From assembly GCF_018595715.1 (NCBI RefSeq), contig NZ_JAHEOJ010000020.1, forward strand, positions 744,001 to 808,000: 64,000 nt of DNA, written 5' to 3'. Position numbers and translations under genes: made by a program. The notes below the pieces were generated by a model. That model did no database searches. It worked only from the letters and a program-made list of their open reading frames with translations, and was not told the DNA's origin. Of this stretch, positions 26,589 to 36,794 are shown one piece after another. This DNA comes from Glaciecola sp. XM2. Its GTDB lineage: Bacteria; Pseudomonadota; Gammaproteobacteria; Enterobacterales; Alteromonadaceae. Numbering within the stretch: position 1 is the first letter of the stretch; every line of letters starts with the position of its first letter.

Positions 26589-26690
26589 GTGCTAACTTTA
26601 ATGCTTCTTAGCTTTTCATCATCCTCTAACTGCATCGTCCTGCAATACTTTGCCTGCCAATATTAACAATTATTGCCGCTTTTTTAACAT

Positions 26691-26708
26691 GTGGCATTTT
26701 GATTGCAT
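26691..26708 (+). promoter_or_regulatory. sigma-54 promoter of the fliE operon
   Basis: GTGGCATTTTGATTGCAT: GG and GC ten bases apart. A start near 26718 gives a leader of about 45 bases. This is the classic class II/III promoter in front of fliEFGHIJ. Confidence 0.92.
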
Positions 26709-26763
26709 ATTCGCTCATAGATTGTTTTAAAAGCTCAAAAATTTGACGCGTGAGGAAGTGGTA

Positions 26764-27090
26764 ATGGATGTAAAGGCAAATTCTCTATATCAAGAAATGC
26801 AGGCCATGGCAATGCAGGCAAGCGCTGCACCGGCTCCTATGGGGAGAATGGAAGTCAGCCCTTCTGGCGGTGAGTTTGCAGATATGCTTAGTCAAGCCGT
26901 TGACAATGTGAACGGCATGCAAAAGGAATCTAGAACCTTGCAGCAACGCTTTGAGATGGGCGATCCAAATTTGAGCCTCGTGGATGTGATGGTTGCCAAA
27001 GAGAAATCAGGAATTGCTTTTGAAGCAACTGTACAGGTTCGAAATAAGCTTCTAGAAGCTTATAAAACCATCATGAACATGCCGGTATAG
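26764..27090 (+). CDS. fliE: flagellar hook-basal body protein FliE
   Basis: Connects the MS ring to the proximal rod. I use the ATG at 26764, with GAGGAAG upstream; the frame is open seven codons further up through a TTG, but that codon overlaps the ribosome binding site. 108 aa is normal. Conserved C-terminal part: SLVDVMVAKEKSGIAFEATVQVRNKLLEAYKTIMNM (split over residues 73-108). First gene of the operon. Confidence 0.96.
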   Translation: MDVKANSLYQEMQAMAMQASAAPAPMGRMEVSPSGGEFADMLSQAVDNVNGMQKESRTLQQRFEMGDPNLSLVDVMVAKEKSGIAFEATVQVRNKLLEAYKTIMNMPV

Positions 27091-27103
27091 AAGGATATAG
27101 ACA

Positions 27104-28801
27104 GTGGCTGAATCAGCAAGTACCGAGTTAGCAATCTCAGAAGACATCAGTGAAAGAGAAGTCGCTGACGCTAATCGCAATCCGATTATCGAATCTCTGA
27201 GCAGTCCTGACACCATACGCCAGATGACGATGGTAATCACGTTGGTGATTTGTGTCGCCATAGCGATTTTCATTTTCTTATGGTCAAAAGAGCCTACATA
27301 TCGTCCTTTAGCGCAAATGCCGCCACAGGAAATGATTGAAACCCTTGATTACTTAGACCAAAACCAAATTCAATATAAAATTGAGGGCTCTACCGTATTT
27401 GTAGAAGAGTCGCAGTTTAAAGATGTACGCTTAGGCATGGTTCGCCAAGGCATTAATTTGCAAGAATCCGTTGGAAGCGACATCATTATGCAGGATATGG
27501 GCTTTGGTGTAAGCCAGCGTGTAGAGATGGAGCGTCTTAAACATGCACGTGAGCAGATGGTTGCGCGCACGATTGAAGACATCAATGCTGTGCAAAAGGC
27601 ACGCGTGTTATTAGCCCTACCTAAAGAAAATGTATTTGCTCGTAAAGAAAAGCAAGCTAGCGCGACGGTGGTTATTACCGCCGCGAGAGGGTCTGTATTA
27701 TCGAGCGAAGAGGTTGACTCAATCGTAGACATTGTCGCCTCCGCAGTACAAGGCATGGAGCCTAGTAGAGTGACGGTAACCGACAGCAATGGCCGACTCC
27801 TCAACTCTGGCTCACAAAACTCGTTAAGTGCGCGTGCCCGCAAAGAATTTGAATTAGAAAAGAAGCGTGAGAGTGAGTACCTTCAAAAAATTGATTCGAT
27901 TCTTATCCCTGTTTTAGGTTTAGGTAACTACACGGCACAAGCTGATGTAACTATGGATTTTACTGCGGTTGAACAAACCCAAAGACGTTTTAATCCAGAT
28001 TTACCTGCCGTTAGAAGCGAAATGATTTCAGAGCAAAATACCGTGGGTGCAATCATTGCCGGTATTCCTGGCGCATTAACCAATCAGCCCCCAACCGACT
28101 CAAACATTCCGGAACAAGCTAATGGCGGCGGCAATGGCCAGCCTGTTCCAGGCAATAGTAGCAAAGAAGAAACCCGCAATTTTGAATTAGATACGACGAT
28201 TAGCCACACCAAACAGCAATCTGGCGTGATCAGACGCTTAAGTGTTTCGGTGGCGGTTGACCACGTTACATCCACCGGCGCAAATGGTGAAACTGTTTCT
28301 ACGGGCATGTCGCAACAAGAGTTATTGAACATTCGTCGATTGCTACAAGGCGGTATTGGTTTTGATGTCACTCGTGGTGATTCATTAGAAGTTGTTAGCA
28401 TCCCCTTTAACCGCGTTGAGATAGGCGAGATAGCCGAGCCATCAATGTGGGAAAAAGACTTTTTCATGCCAATGCTGAAGTTGGTGGTGGGGGCTGCGGT
28501 AATTATTGTCTTAATTTTAGCAGTGGTGCGCCCAATGCTGAAACGCCTAATATTCCCAGAGGCAGACATGACGGCAGTGGCGAGTGATGACGATATTGAG
28601 CTTGATTTAGGTGACGAAACCATGAACTTGCTCAGTGAAGACTTTGACGAGACCAAGGTCGGCTTTGCCGCAGATGGTTCGCTGACCCTGCCAAATCTAA
28701 ATAAAGATGAAGATGTTCTAAAAGTGGTTCGTGCCTTAGTGGCTAATGAGCCTGAGCTTTCTGCACAAGTTGTGCGCGGTTGGTTATTAGAAGATGAGTG
28801 A
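27104..28801 (+). CDS. fliF: flagellar MS-ring protein FliF
   Basis: Forms the MS ring in the inner membrane, the base on which export apparatus and switch assemble. Starts at GTG with AAGGA upstream. 565 aa: transmembrane segments at about 41-60 and 453-475, the secretin-like ring-building motifs between them (RPLAQMPPQEM; QVEMERLKHAREQ region) and the acidic C-terminal FliG-binding tail (DDIELDLGDETMNLLSEDFDE). Confidence 0.97.
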   Translation: MAESASTELAISEDISEREVADANRNPIIESLSSPDTIRQMTMVITLVICVAIAIFIFLWSKEPTYRPLAQMPPQEMIETLDYLDQNQIQYKIEGSTVFVEESQFKDVRLGMVRQGINLQESVGSDIIMQDMGFGVSQRVEMERLKHAREQMVARTIEDINAVQKARVLLALPKENVFARKEKQASATVVITAARGSVLSSEEVDSIVDIVASAVQGMEPSRVTVTDSNGRLLNSGSQNSLSARARKEFELEKKRESEYLQKIDSILIPVLGLGNYTAQADVTMDFTAVEQTQRRFNPDLPAVRSEMISEQNTVGAIIAGIPGALTNQPPTDSNIPEQANGGGNGQPVPGNSSKEETRNFELDTTISHTKQQSGVIRRLSVSVAVDHVTSTGANGETVSTGMSQQELLNIRRLLQGGIGFDVTRGDSLEVVSIPFNRVEIGEIAEPSMWEKDFFMPMLKLVVGAAVIIVLILAVVRPMLKRLIFPEADMTAVASDDDIELDLGDETMNLLSEDFDETKVGFAADGSLTLPNLNKDEDVLKVVRALVANEPELSAQVVRGWLLEDE

Positions 28802-28808
28802 TAAGTAG

Positions 28809-29858
28809 ATGCCAGAGAACACAGAATTACAAACGCAAGAAGCCGCACCGGCATATGATGTAGGCAAGTTAGACGGCATTGAAAAAGCGGCCATACTTTT
28901 ACTCAGTCTGTCTGAAGATGATGCAGCGCAGATTCTTAAGTTTATGCAACCTAAGCAGGTACAGGCATTAGGTAGTGTCATGGCGGCCATGGACGATATG
29001 ACTCAGCAAAAAATAAATGCTGTGCATAAACACTTTATTGAAGAAATTCAGAACTATTCGACCATAGGCTTTAAGAGCGAAGATTTTGTTCGCCGCACAC
29101 TAGTGACAGCCCTAGGCGAAGACAAGGCCGCACATTTGCTAGACCAAATACTAGCCGGAGCGGGAGCTAAAGGCCTTGAGTCGCTTAAATGGATGGATTC
29201 TAAGCAGGTTGCGAATATTATTCGTAATGAGCACCCTCAGATTCAAACCATCGTGATGTCGTATCTCGAGCCAGAGCAGTCAGCTGAAATTTTGGCGCAG
29301 TTCCCAGAAAAAGTTCGCTTAGATTTATTAATGCGTGTAGCCAATCTTGAAGAGGTTCAGCCTGCTGCATTACAAGAGTTAAACGAAATCATGGAAAAAC
29401 AATTTGCCGGTCAGGCGGGTGCGCAAGCCGCGAAGATGGGTGGCTTAAAGTCTGCTGCCAATATCATGAACTACCTAGATACCAATATCGAAGCGCAATT
29501 GATGGACTCTATGCGTGAACAAGACGAAGAGATGTCACAACAAATCCAAGACTTAATGTTTGTATTTGATAACTTAATTGACGTCGATGACCGAGGCATA
29601 CAGGCGATATTACGTGAAGTGCAGCAAGAGTCGCTCATGAAAGCCATCAAGGGTGCTGACGAAGAGTTACGTAACAAAATTACCGGTAATATGTCTAAAC
29701 GAGCAGCCGAAATGCTACTTGATGATATGGAAGCGATGGGACCTGTACGCTTAAGTGAAGTCGAAACAGCCCAAAAAGAAATTCTGTCGATTGCACGTCG
29801 TTTAAGTGATGCTGGTGAGATTGTGCTTAGTGGCGGTGGCGGCGAAGAGTTCGTATAA
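28809..29858 (+). CDS. fliG: flagellar motor switch protein FliG
   Basis: C-ring protein that carries torque-generating charges and contacts the stator. 349 aa with the EHPQ motif (NIIRNEHPQIQTIV) between N and middle domains, the MGGLKSAANIMNYLD segment, and the C-terminal LMFVFDNLIDVDDRGIQ and LLDDMEAMGPV motor region. Ribosome binding site is weak and sits at the fliF stop, suggesting coupling. Standard place after fliF. Confidence 0.97.
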   Translation: MPENTELQTQEAAPAYDVGKLDGIEKAAILLLSLSEDDAAQILKFMQPKQVQALGSVMAAMDDMTQQKINAVHKHFIEEIQNYSTIGFKSEDFVRRTLVTALGEDKAAHLLDQILAGAGAKGLESLKWMDSKQVANIIRNEHPQIQTIVMSYLEPEQSAEILAQFPEKVRLDLLMRVANLEEVQPAALQELNEIMEKQFAGQAGAQAAKMGGLKSAANIMNYLDTNIEAQLMDSMREQDEEMSQQIQDLMFVFDNLIDVDDRGIQAILREVQQESLMKAIKGADEELRNKITGNMSKRAAEMLLDDMEAMGPVRLSEVETAQKEILSIARRLSDAGEIVLSGGGGEEFV

Positions 29859-29860
29859 GC

Positions 29861-30646
29861 ATGACAGATCTTGATAACAAACAGTTTGATGACGCCAAGT
29901 TATGGGATTTGCCTAGCGTAGATGAACAAACTCAAGTAGATGATACAAAAACCAATGCGTTTAACAAACCCCTTGGGAAATGGAAATACGAAGCACCCGA
30001 GCAAGAAGAAGATTTAGCGCCTTTAACTGCCGAAGATATTGAGGCAATTCGCAGCGCCGCTTATCAAGAGGGCTTTGAAGCAGGACAAAAAGAAGGCTTT
30101 GAAAAAGGTCATCAAGAAGGACTAGAAAGTGGTAAGGCTGAAGGCTTTGAACAGGGTAAAATAGAAGGTTTGGAAAAAGGTGAAAGCGAAGCTGCAGAGG
30201 CTGCAAATGTCCATATTCAAGCGATAAGCGATATATTGGCGCACATGCAACAACCGTTTAAGCAAGTTGATGATAACGTCAAGCAAGAGCTTGTGCTGCT
30301 TTCGGTTAGTTTAGCCAAAGCGATATTGAAAACCGAGATTTCACAATCCACTGAAAGCTTAGAAAAAATTATTCATGAGGCCGTAATGGTCTTACCAATG
30401 TGTGACACCCACTATCATATTCATTTACATCCACAAGACTTAGATAACATCACCGAAGCACTTGGCGAACAAGCGCTGGAAGATAAACGTTGGAAGCTGA
30501 CAGCCAATGCACATATGGAGCTAGGCGGTTGTAAGGTCGTTACCGATAATAACGCAGTGGATATGTCTATCGCTCGACGATGTGAACAAGTATTTTCTCA
30601 ATTACTCATTGACCAAGGTTTAGCCGATGACCCTCGCGCTAGTTGA
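29861..30646 (+). CDS. fliH: flagellar export ATPase regulator FliH
   Basis: Binds and regulates FliI and links it to the C ring. 261 aa. The middle carries the FliH glycine-zipper repeats (Gxxx[21 protein letters not shown] and following, about residues 68-108). The C-terminal domain (about 120-255) is the FliH/HrpE/VATPase-E type. Overlaps fliI by 20 bases. Confidence 0.95.
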   Translation: MTDLDNKQFDDAKLWDLPSVDEQTQVDDTKTNAFNKPLGKWKYEAPEQEEDLAPLTAEDIEAIRSAAYQEGFEAGQKEGFEKGHQEGLESGKAEGFEQGKIEGLEKGESEAAEAANVHIQAISDILAHMQQPFKQVDDNVKQELVLLSVSLAKAILKTEISQSTESLEKIIHEAVMVLPMCDTHYHIHLHPQDLDNITEALGEQALEDKRWKLTANAHMELGGCKVVTDNNAVDMSIARRCEQVFSQLLIDQGLADDPRAS

Positions 30647-31976
30647 TCATATTAAGCAAGTCACCGCATCTGTCAGTCAAAGTACGCCAGTAGCGTCAGG
30701 AAAACTGGTGCGCGGCGTTGGACTCACCCTTGAAGCGGTGGGATGTCAAATTCCCATCGGCGGACGTTGCAGAGTGCAGACTTTACATGGCAAGGTAGAA
30801 GCTGAAGTTGTCGGTTTTGCCGGTGACATTACGTATTTGATGCCCACAGAATCCATAAAAGGTGTCGTGCCAGGCTCATTGGTTGAGCCCATTGCGCATG
30901 ATGCTGGATTGGCTGTAGGGGATGCATTGCTAGGCAGAGTCATCGATGGTAATGGCGATCCCATTGACTCAAAGGGACCCATCGTTACGCAAAAACGAGT
31001 ATCGACACAGCCTCCGCCAATTAATCCACTGCAGCGCAAGCCGGTAAATGAACCTCTTGATGTAGGCGTGCGTTCCATCAATTCGATGCTGACAGTAGGC
31101 AAAGGGCAGCGCATGGGGCTTTTTGCAGGCAGTGGCGTGGGCAAAAGTGTATTGATGGGAATGATGACCCGAGGCACAAGTGCTGACGTGGTGGTTGTTG
31201 GATTAATTGGTGAGCGTGGCCGAGAAGTGAAAGAGTTTATCGAAGACATTCTTGGTGAAGAAGAGCGCAAACGAGCAGTCGTGGTAGCGGCCCCCGCCGA
31301 TACTTCACCGCTCATGCGATTAAAAGGCAGTGAGACCGCAATCACCATCGCAGAGTACTTTCGCGATCAAGGCAAAAACGTGTTATTGTTGATGGATTCA
31401 CTGACTCGATATGCTATGGCACAGCGCGAAATAGCCTTAGCCGTTGGCGAGCCACCGGCGACAAAAGGGTATCCGCCATCGGTGTTTGCCAAGTTACCTG
31501 CTTTGGTCGAGCGCGCGGGCAATGGCAATCAATATCAAGGTTCAATCACCGCTTTTTATACAGTACTCACGGAAGGCGATGATCTTCAAGATCCTATCGC
31601 TGATGCCGCCAGAGCGATTCTCGATGGGCATGTGGTCTTGTCTAGAAGCCTCGCTGAGTCTGGACATTATCCGGCGGTTGACATCGAAGCGTCAATTTCA
31701 CGTGTGATGCCGCAAGTCGTAACGCCAGAGCATCAAGAGAATGCGCGCAATATAAAACGCGTATATTCGGCATACCAACAGAATAAAGATTTAATCAACT
31801 TAGGCGCTTACGCACGAGGGAGCGATCCAACCATAGATTTGTCTATTGCTGCGGCACCGGCGATCAACGCCTTTTTACAACAAAGCACGAAGCAAGTTAT
31901 CAGCTTTGAGAAAGGCGAAGAAGCTTTAAAAACACTAGGAGCAGGACTACAAGCTGCGAATAAAGGGCAGTCATAA
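30627..31976 (+). CDS. fliI: flagellum-specific ATPase FliI
   Basis: F1-beta-like ATPase of the type III export apparatus. 449 aa with Walker [15 protein letters not shown], the signature [19 protein letters not shown] and Walker [19 protein letters not shown]. Starts within the end of fliH and is followed two bases later by fliJ. Confidence 0.98.
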   Translation: MTLALVDHIKQVTASVSQSTPVASGKLVRGVGLTLEAVGCQIPIGGRCRVQTLHGKVEAEVVGFAGDITYLMPTESIKGVVPGSLVEPIAHDAGLAVGDALLGRVIDGNGDPIDSKGPIVTQKRVSTQPPPINPLQRKPVNEPLDVGVRSINSMLTVGKGQRMGLFAGSGVGKSVLMGMMTRGTSADVVVVGLIGERGREVKEFIEDILGEEERKRAVVVAAPADTSPLMRLKGSETAITIAEYFRDQGKNVLLLMDSLTRYAMAQREIALAVGEPPATKGYPPSVFAKLPALVERAGNGNQYQGSITAFYTVLTEGDDLQDPIADAARAILDGHVVLSRSLAESGHYPAVDIEASISRVMPQVVTPEHQENARNIKRVYSAYQQNKDLINLGAYARGSDPTIDLSIAAAPAINAFLQQSTKQVISFEKGEEALKTLGAGLQAANKGQS

Positions 31977-31978
31977 GA

Positions 31979-32425
31979 ATGGCAAGCTTGTCGCAACTAG
32001 AGCTTGTTTTAGGCATTGAACGTAAAAAAGATGAAGCGCTCGCTCGGCAATATCAGCAGGCCAAAGATCATCTATTTGCGAATCAACAAAAACTGTCATC
32101 GCTTGAACAATATCGTTTGGACTATCTAAAGCTTATTCGCCAAAAAGCGAGCGAGGGTTTAAATGCCAAAGCACTCATTCAACATCAAAGCTTTGTAGGC
32201 AAGCTTGATAAAGCCTGTGAACAACAGGTTGAACTGATTAACCAAGCTGTATTGGTATCGAACCAACGCAAGGAGCAATGGCTTACGCAGCAGGCTAAAA
32301 CCCAAGCAGTTGCCAAATTTATGGATAAACAAAAGCAAAAACAAGCGCTTATCGAATCTAAAAATGAGCAAAAGCTGTTCGACGAATTATCGTCTCTAGC
32401 GCAATATAAACGCGCAATATCATAG
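31979..32425 (+). CDS. fliJ: flagellar export protein FliJ
   Basis: General chaperone/central stalk of the export ATPase. 148 aa, almost entirely helical and rich in Gln, Lys and Leu, forming an antiparallel coiled coil, as usual for FliJ. Little sequence conservation is expected; assignment depends on place after fliI, size and coiled-coil pattern. Confidence 0.93.
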   Translation: MASLSQLELVLGIERKKDEALARQYQQAKDHLFANQQKLSSLEQYRLDYLKLIRQKASEGLNAKALIQHQSFVGKLDKACEQQVELINQAVLVSNQRKEQWLTQQAKTQAVAKFMDKQKQKQALIESKNEQKLFDELSSLAQYKRAIS

Positions 32426-32448
32426 ACTTACATCAAAAATAATCACTT

Positions 32449-32465
32449 TGGTACGCCGATTGCAA
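32449..32465 (+). promoter_or_regulatory. sigma-54 promoter of fliK operon
   Basis: TGGTACGCCGATTGCAA: GG and GC ten bases apart, between fliJ and fliK. A start near 32475 gives a leader of about 75 bases. It splits the fli genes into two transcription units. Confidence 0.9.
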
Positions 32466-32551
32466 AACACTACACTAAGTCACATTGATATTTTTTAAAA
32501 ACCTATATATATCAATGTATTAAAGGATAATCCACTTAGGATATTAGTGTA

Positions 32552-34687
32552 ATGATGCAACAATTTGCCACTCAATCATCAAAACTTGCCGTAAGTAGCT
32601 TGCCAGTCAACATGGATAATAGGTCTTCTTCTGCCGCCTCAGATGAGCGAACAGTATTCAGTGAAGGAAAGAGCGCCTTTGAAAAAGCTATTATCAATGC
32701 CGAGAATGGCGCGTTCCGTCAAAATAAGAGAAACGAAAGTGCGGCGTCCGACTTGCGTTCTCCAGTTTTAGAACAAGACGATTCGGCGAAGTTAATAGGG
32801 GTGGGTACCAGAGACGGCAAATCCACACAGCCTGTAGAGCGTCCAAGCAAGCCAGGCTTAATTGCTGAGCAGACAGATAAACAGCTAGACTCACAAGCAA
32901 GCAAAGTAGAAAGCCCTGACAACGCGGTGCAATCAAACGTAACCAGTGAGATTAATGAAGCTGAGACTCCCGCGGCTGAGTTGCTAAATGCTAATTCACA
33001 ACAGAGCGATTCTGACAATGGTGCGGGTGAAGATTTTGATTACGTAAACTTTGTCTCTCAAATCCAGCAACTTAATGAAGAAGTGGTTGATACTGTGACA
33101 TCTCTTACAGAAGGGATTGAAAATGACGAGAAAACACTCGACCTTGCCAATGTAAGTTTAAGTCAGCAAGAGCTTCAGGCGGTATTGGACGCTCAGCAAG
33201 CCGGTGTCGATTTAAATGACGCATTGAGTCAAGAACAGTTAGATAAGCTTGATGCAGCGATTACTTCAATGTTAACCCAATATCAGCAACAGAGCGCGCA
33301 GTTACAAGATGATCGCTTGAGCGAAAATACTGAGACTGCAGCGTTAGATAAAGCGCTAATGCAAACCATGATTCAGCAATCGGCAAGTGAATTAAAAGAT
33401 GTATCCGGCGAGGCTCTAAATGCGGCATTAGCATCTGAAGGTGAGCTTGCTAAACAAGTAGCCGTTGCATCTGAAGCTGAGCTTGCCAAACAAGCCGCCC
33501 TAAAGGCTGACATGAAACTTGACGCCCAAGATGCACTGACGATGAAAGCAGATAAAGCCACGATTCAAACTGAGTTAGCCGAAGCGCAAGTGGCTCAAAA
33601 CAAACAAAGTAATAGCATAAATGTATCTGGTGAACTCATCAAAGATGGCACAGGCTCTGGCGTTCAAGAATCTCTAGCAACAGCGGTTGCAGATGGGCAA
33701 GGCAATACCAGTCAACTTGACGCTACCACAATTGCTCCAAGCGCTAGCGCTCTCGGTGCTGACGCGCAAATGCAAATCAAGGTGAACAATGATGACAGTA
33801 AGGCCTTAGTCAATCAGTTGGCTATGCTAGACGAAAGATCACAAACCAACACCATTGAAAACATTAAATCTCGTGTTGAAAAATTTACCGCTGATTTATC
33901 AAACGCGACAAAAGGTAATGAGTTTGTTGCAGCGATGCAAAGCGGATTGAAAGAATTTAAAGAGCAACTTCAATCTGGCAGAGAGCCGGGGATTGATTTA
34001 AAGGCACTAGTTTCTGAAGCATTAGCACAAGCAAATGTCGAAATACCAGCACAGAATCAGCCTAAATTAGACAATGCTTTGACGCAGTTTGGCGCGGTGA
34101 TGAGCCTTGCTAATTCTCTTAATCAGTCAGCGCAGGCCCAAGCACACCAGCTATTTGGGATGAATGAGACACAAATTATAAAAGAATCTAACGCTTTGCA
34201 CACAGAAGGTACGAAACTTGCTCAGCAAGCACCAAGTAACTTTGATAAAGCGGTAAATATCTTTAAACCTGAAGGTCAGCAGCAATTGGCTGAAAAAGTA
34301 CGATGGATGGTTGCAGGACGAAATCCTGCAGCAGAGATACGCCTTGACCCCCCTGAGTTAGGGGCTATGCAGATTAAAGTAAATATGAGTAGCGATGCTG
34401 CAACCGTGAGCTTCACAGTGCAGTCATCGCAAGCCAAAGAGGCACTTGATCAGCAATTGCCGAAGCTCAGAGAGATGTTACAAGAGCAGGGGATAGAGCT
34501 TGGACAGTCATCTGTTCAGCAGGATAGTAAAGGACAGGCATCGCAGCAAGATGAGCAAATGGCTTCGCATTCAAATAATACTGACGGCATGGGAAGTAAT
34601 GAAGTTGCCCAAGAAGATATGCCCGTTGGCGTGATTGAGCAACGCATAACCGGCGGTAGTTTGGGCGGCATCGATTATTACGCATAA
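32552..34687 (+). CDS. fliK: flagellar hook-length control protein FliK
   Basis: Molecular ruler that measures hook length and switches the exporter from hook to filament substrates. 711 aa: a long, low-complexity, Gln/Ala/Ser-rich N-terminal ruler (1-570) and the conserved C-terminal switch domain (about 575-665) with LAEKVRWMVAGRNPAAEIRLDPPELG. Much longer than the 400 aa of E. coli; ruler length varies widely. A 36-base direct repeat at 33431-33499 encodes ASEGELAKQVAV / ASEAELAKQAAL. Confidence 0.95.
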   Translation: MMQQFATQSSKLAVSSLPVNMDNRSSSAASDERTVFSEGKSAFEKAIINAENGAFRQNKRNESAASDLRSPVLEQDDSAKLIGVGTRDGKSTQPVERPSKPGLIAEQTDKQLDSQASKVESPDNAVQSNVTSEINEAETPAAELLNANSQQSDSDNGAGEDFDYVNFVSQIQQLNEEVVDTVTSLTEGIENDEKTLDLANVSLSQQELQAVLDAQQAGVDLNDALSQEQLDKLDAAITSMLTQYQQQSAQLQDDRLSENTETAALDKALMQTMIQQSASELKDVSGEALNAALASEGELAKQVAVASEAELAKQAALKADMKLDAQDALTMKADKATIQTELAEAQVAQNKQSNSINVSGELIKDGTGSGVQESLATAVADGQGNTSQLDATTIAPSASALGADAQMQIKVNNDDSKALVNQLAMLDERSQTNTIENIKSRVEKFTADLSNATKGNEFVAAMQSGLKEFKEQLQSGREPGIDLKALVSEALAQANVEIPAQNQPKLDNALTQFGAVMSLANSLNQSAQAQAHQLFGMNETQIIKESNALHTEGTKLAQQAPSNFDKAVNIFKPEGQQQLAEKVRWMVAGRNPAAEIRLDPPELGAMQIKVNMSSDAATVSFTVQSSQAKEALDQQLPKLREMLQEQGIELGQSSVQQDSKGQASQQDEQMASHSNNTDGMGSNEVAQEDMPVGVIEQRITGGSLGGIDYYA

Positions 34688-34716
34688 CGCGATTAACAAA
34701 TATAAAGGTAAATAGT

Positions 34717-35235
34717 ATGGCTGAAGAAGATTTAAAAACCGGCGAAGAAGGTAAAAAGAAAAGCAAACTGATGCTGATTATCATCATTGCTGTCGTTTTA
34801 CTAGGCGGTGGCGGTGCAGGTGCGTATTTCTTCTTAATGGCCGATGATTCGCCTGCAGGGGCAGCGGTGGCAACTGGCGGTACTCAACCTGATGAGTTGG
34901 TCAGTGATAGCAGCGGTAGAGCACTGTTTGTTGCGATGCCTAGGCCTTTTCAATTTAATGCACCTGGCGTATCAAGAGAACGATTAGTGCAGATAGAGGT
35001 GCAGTTAATGGTGCGCGGACAAGTCAATGAAGAGCGAGCAAAACGTCATATCCCGATGATTGAAGGCACGCTACTTCGGGTGTTCAGTACATCTAATGCC
35101 GATGATTTAGTCACTGAAGTTGGAAAAGCCGACTTGCGCTCTCGTTCAACCTCGCAAGTAAGACAAGTAATGAATGACTTAGAAGACAACCCTGTAATTG
35201 AAGAGGTGTTGTTTACAGGATTTGTTATCCAATAA
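34717..35235 (+). CDS. fliL: flagellar basal body-associated protein FliL
   Basis: Single-pass membrane protein that surrounds and supports the stators. 172 aa: charged cytoplasmic N-terminus, transmembrane helix at about 17-38 (LMLIIIIAVVLLGGGGAGAYFFL), periplasmic domain with RVQIEVQLMVRGQ-like and DLRSRSTSQVRQVMNDLE segments. 29 bases after fliK; 63 bases before fliM. Confidence 0.96.
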   Translation: MAEEDLKTGEEGKKKSKLMLIIIIAVVLLGGGGAGAYFFLMADDSPAGAAVATGGTQPDELVSDSSGRALFVAMPRPFQFNAPGVSRERLVQIEVQLMVRGQVNEERAKRHIPMIEGTLLRVFSTSNADDLVTEVGKADLRSRSTSQVRQVMNDLEDNPVIEEVLFTGFVIQ

Positions 35236-35298
35236 GGTATTGGGGAAGCAATTATGAGCATACGAATTTTAGTATTATCAATTGAAGTGGAATGTTAA

Positions 35299-36378
35299 GT
35301 GAGCGATTTATTATCACAAGACGAAATTGACGCGCTTTTGCACGGCGTTGACGATGTTGAGGAAGAAGAGGTCGAGGAAGTCGAACACGACGGCTCCGCG
35401 CTAGAATATGACTTTTCTTCTCAAGACAGAATCGTTCGTGGGCGCATGCCTACGCTCGAAATCGTCAATGAACGTTTTGCAAGACATATGCGCATTAGTT
35501 TGTTTAACATGATGCGCCGCAGTGCAGAAGTATCCATAAACGGTATCCAAATGATCAAGTTTGGCGAGTACATTCACACTCTGTTTGTACCCACTAGCCT
35601 TAATATGGTGCGCTTTAGACCACTAAAAGGCACGGGCCTTATCACCATGGAAGCTCGCTTGGTCTTCATTATGGTGGATAACTTTTTTGGTGGTGACGGA
35701 CGATATCACGCGAAGATAGAAGGGCGGGAATTTACCCCTACTGAGCGCAGAATTATCCAAATGCTGCTCAAACTCATTTTTGAAGACTACAAAGAAGCAT
35801 GGGCGCCCGTGATGGATGTGTCTTTTGAATACCTAGATTCAGAAGTTAACCCTGCGATGGCGAACATTGTATCGCCAACAGAAGTCGTGGTAATTAGCTC
35901 GTTTCACATTGAGTTAGATGGCGGTGGCGGCGATTTTCACGTGTCACTCCCTTATGCCATGCTTGAACCTATCCGAGATACTCTCGATGCGGGTGTGCAA
36001 ACCGACAAAGAAGATACCGACTTTAGATGGAGTAAAGCGCTCAGAGATGAAATCATGGACGTTAAGGTAGATTTGTCTACTCACTTCCTTGATGTCGAGG
36101 TGACTTTAGAGCAACTCATGAATTTTAAAAATGGCGATATCATTCCCATTCATATGCCAGAGACAGTGACTGTTTCAATTGAAGATTTACCCACTTTTAG
36201 AGCCAAAATGGGCCGCTCTAGAGATAATATTGCATTGCAGATAGCCAACAAAATCCCGCGTCCTGTGTCGGTGAAGACCGAGCTTAACTCCTTTACAAAA
36301 GGCGGTAAGAAAATTGACAGTGACTCTGAGTTACAGGTGCTTGAAGAAGACTTAATGAGCACCTTAGAGAAAAAATAA
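35299..36378 (+). CDS. fliM: flagellar motor switch protein FliM
   Basis: C-ring protein that receives phospho-CheY. Starts at GTG. 359 aa: N-terminal CheY-binding motif LLSQDEIDALLHGVD, the middle CheC-like domain (FARHMRISLFNMMRRSAEVS; LVFIMVDNFFGGDG) and the C-terminal SpoA domain (about 255-330). Followed by fliN after 14 bases. Confidence 0.97.
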   Translation: MSDLLSQDEIDALLHGVDDVEEEEVEEVEHDGSALEYDFSSQDRIVRGRMPTLEIVNERFARHMRISLFNMMRRSAEVSINGIQMIKFGEYIHTLFVPTSLNMVRFRPLKGTGLITMEARLVFIMVDNFFGGDGRYHAKIEGREFTPTERRIIQMLLKLIFEDYKEAWAPVMDVSFEYLDSEVNPAMANIVSPTEVVVISSFHIELDGGGGDFHVSLPYAMLEPIRDTLDAGVQTDKEDTDFRWSKALRDEIMDVKVDLSTHFLDVEVTLEQLMNFKNGDIIPIHMPETVTVSIEDLPTFRAKMGRSRDNIALQIANKIPRPVSVKTELNSFTKGGKKIDSDSELQVLEEDLMSTLEKK

Positions 36379-36392
36379 CCGAGGTAGAAGAT

Positions 36393-36794
36393 ATGAGCGA
36401 AGAAAATGATGATTTAGATGATTGGGGCGCAGCCATGGCTGAGCAAGCTGAATCTGAGGCGGCCGATGCCCAAGGGGCAGAGCCTGTTGCACTCGATGAG
36501 TTAACCGAACCATCGGCTTTAAGCGATGGCGAAGAGAAAAAGCTTGATACCATTTTAGATATTCCTGTGACTATTTCCATGGAAGTGGGCAGGACGAATA
36601 TTAGCATTAGAAATTTACTGCAGTTAAATCAGGGATCTGTAGTGGAATTAGACCGCGTTGCCGGAGAGCCATTAGATGTTTTAGTAAATGGCACGTTGAT
36701 TGCTCATGGAGAAGTAGTAGTCATCAACGATAAATTTGGTATCCGGTTAACTGATGTTATTAGTCAAGTCGAGAGAATTAAAAAGCTTAAATAG
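36393..36794 (+). CDS. fliN: flagellar motor switch protein FliN
   Basis: C-ring protein, also docking FliH. 133 aa: acidic variable N-terminus (1-50) and conserved SpoA domain (ILDIPVTISMEVGRTNISIRNLLQL; then DRVAGEPLDVLVNGTLIAHGEVVVI). Its end overlaps the proposed start of fliO by 41 bases. Confidence 0.97.
   Translation: MSEENDDLDDWGAAMAEQAESEAADAQGAEPVALDELTEPSALSDGEEKKLDTILDIPVTISMEVGRTNISIRNLLQLNQGSVVELDRVAGEPLDVLVNGTLIAHGEVVVINDKFGIRLTDVISQVERIKKLK

Noticed and set aside
30746-31348. Long minus-strand frame opposite fliI (and similar ones opposite flgI, fliF, fliD and cheA)
   Set aside because: Antisense shadows of well-identified genes, with no recognisable domain.
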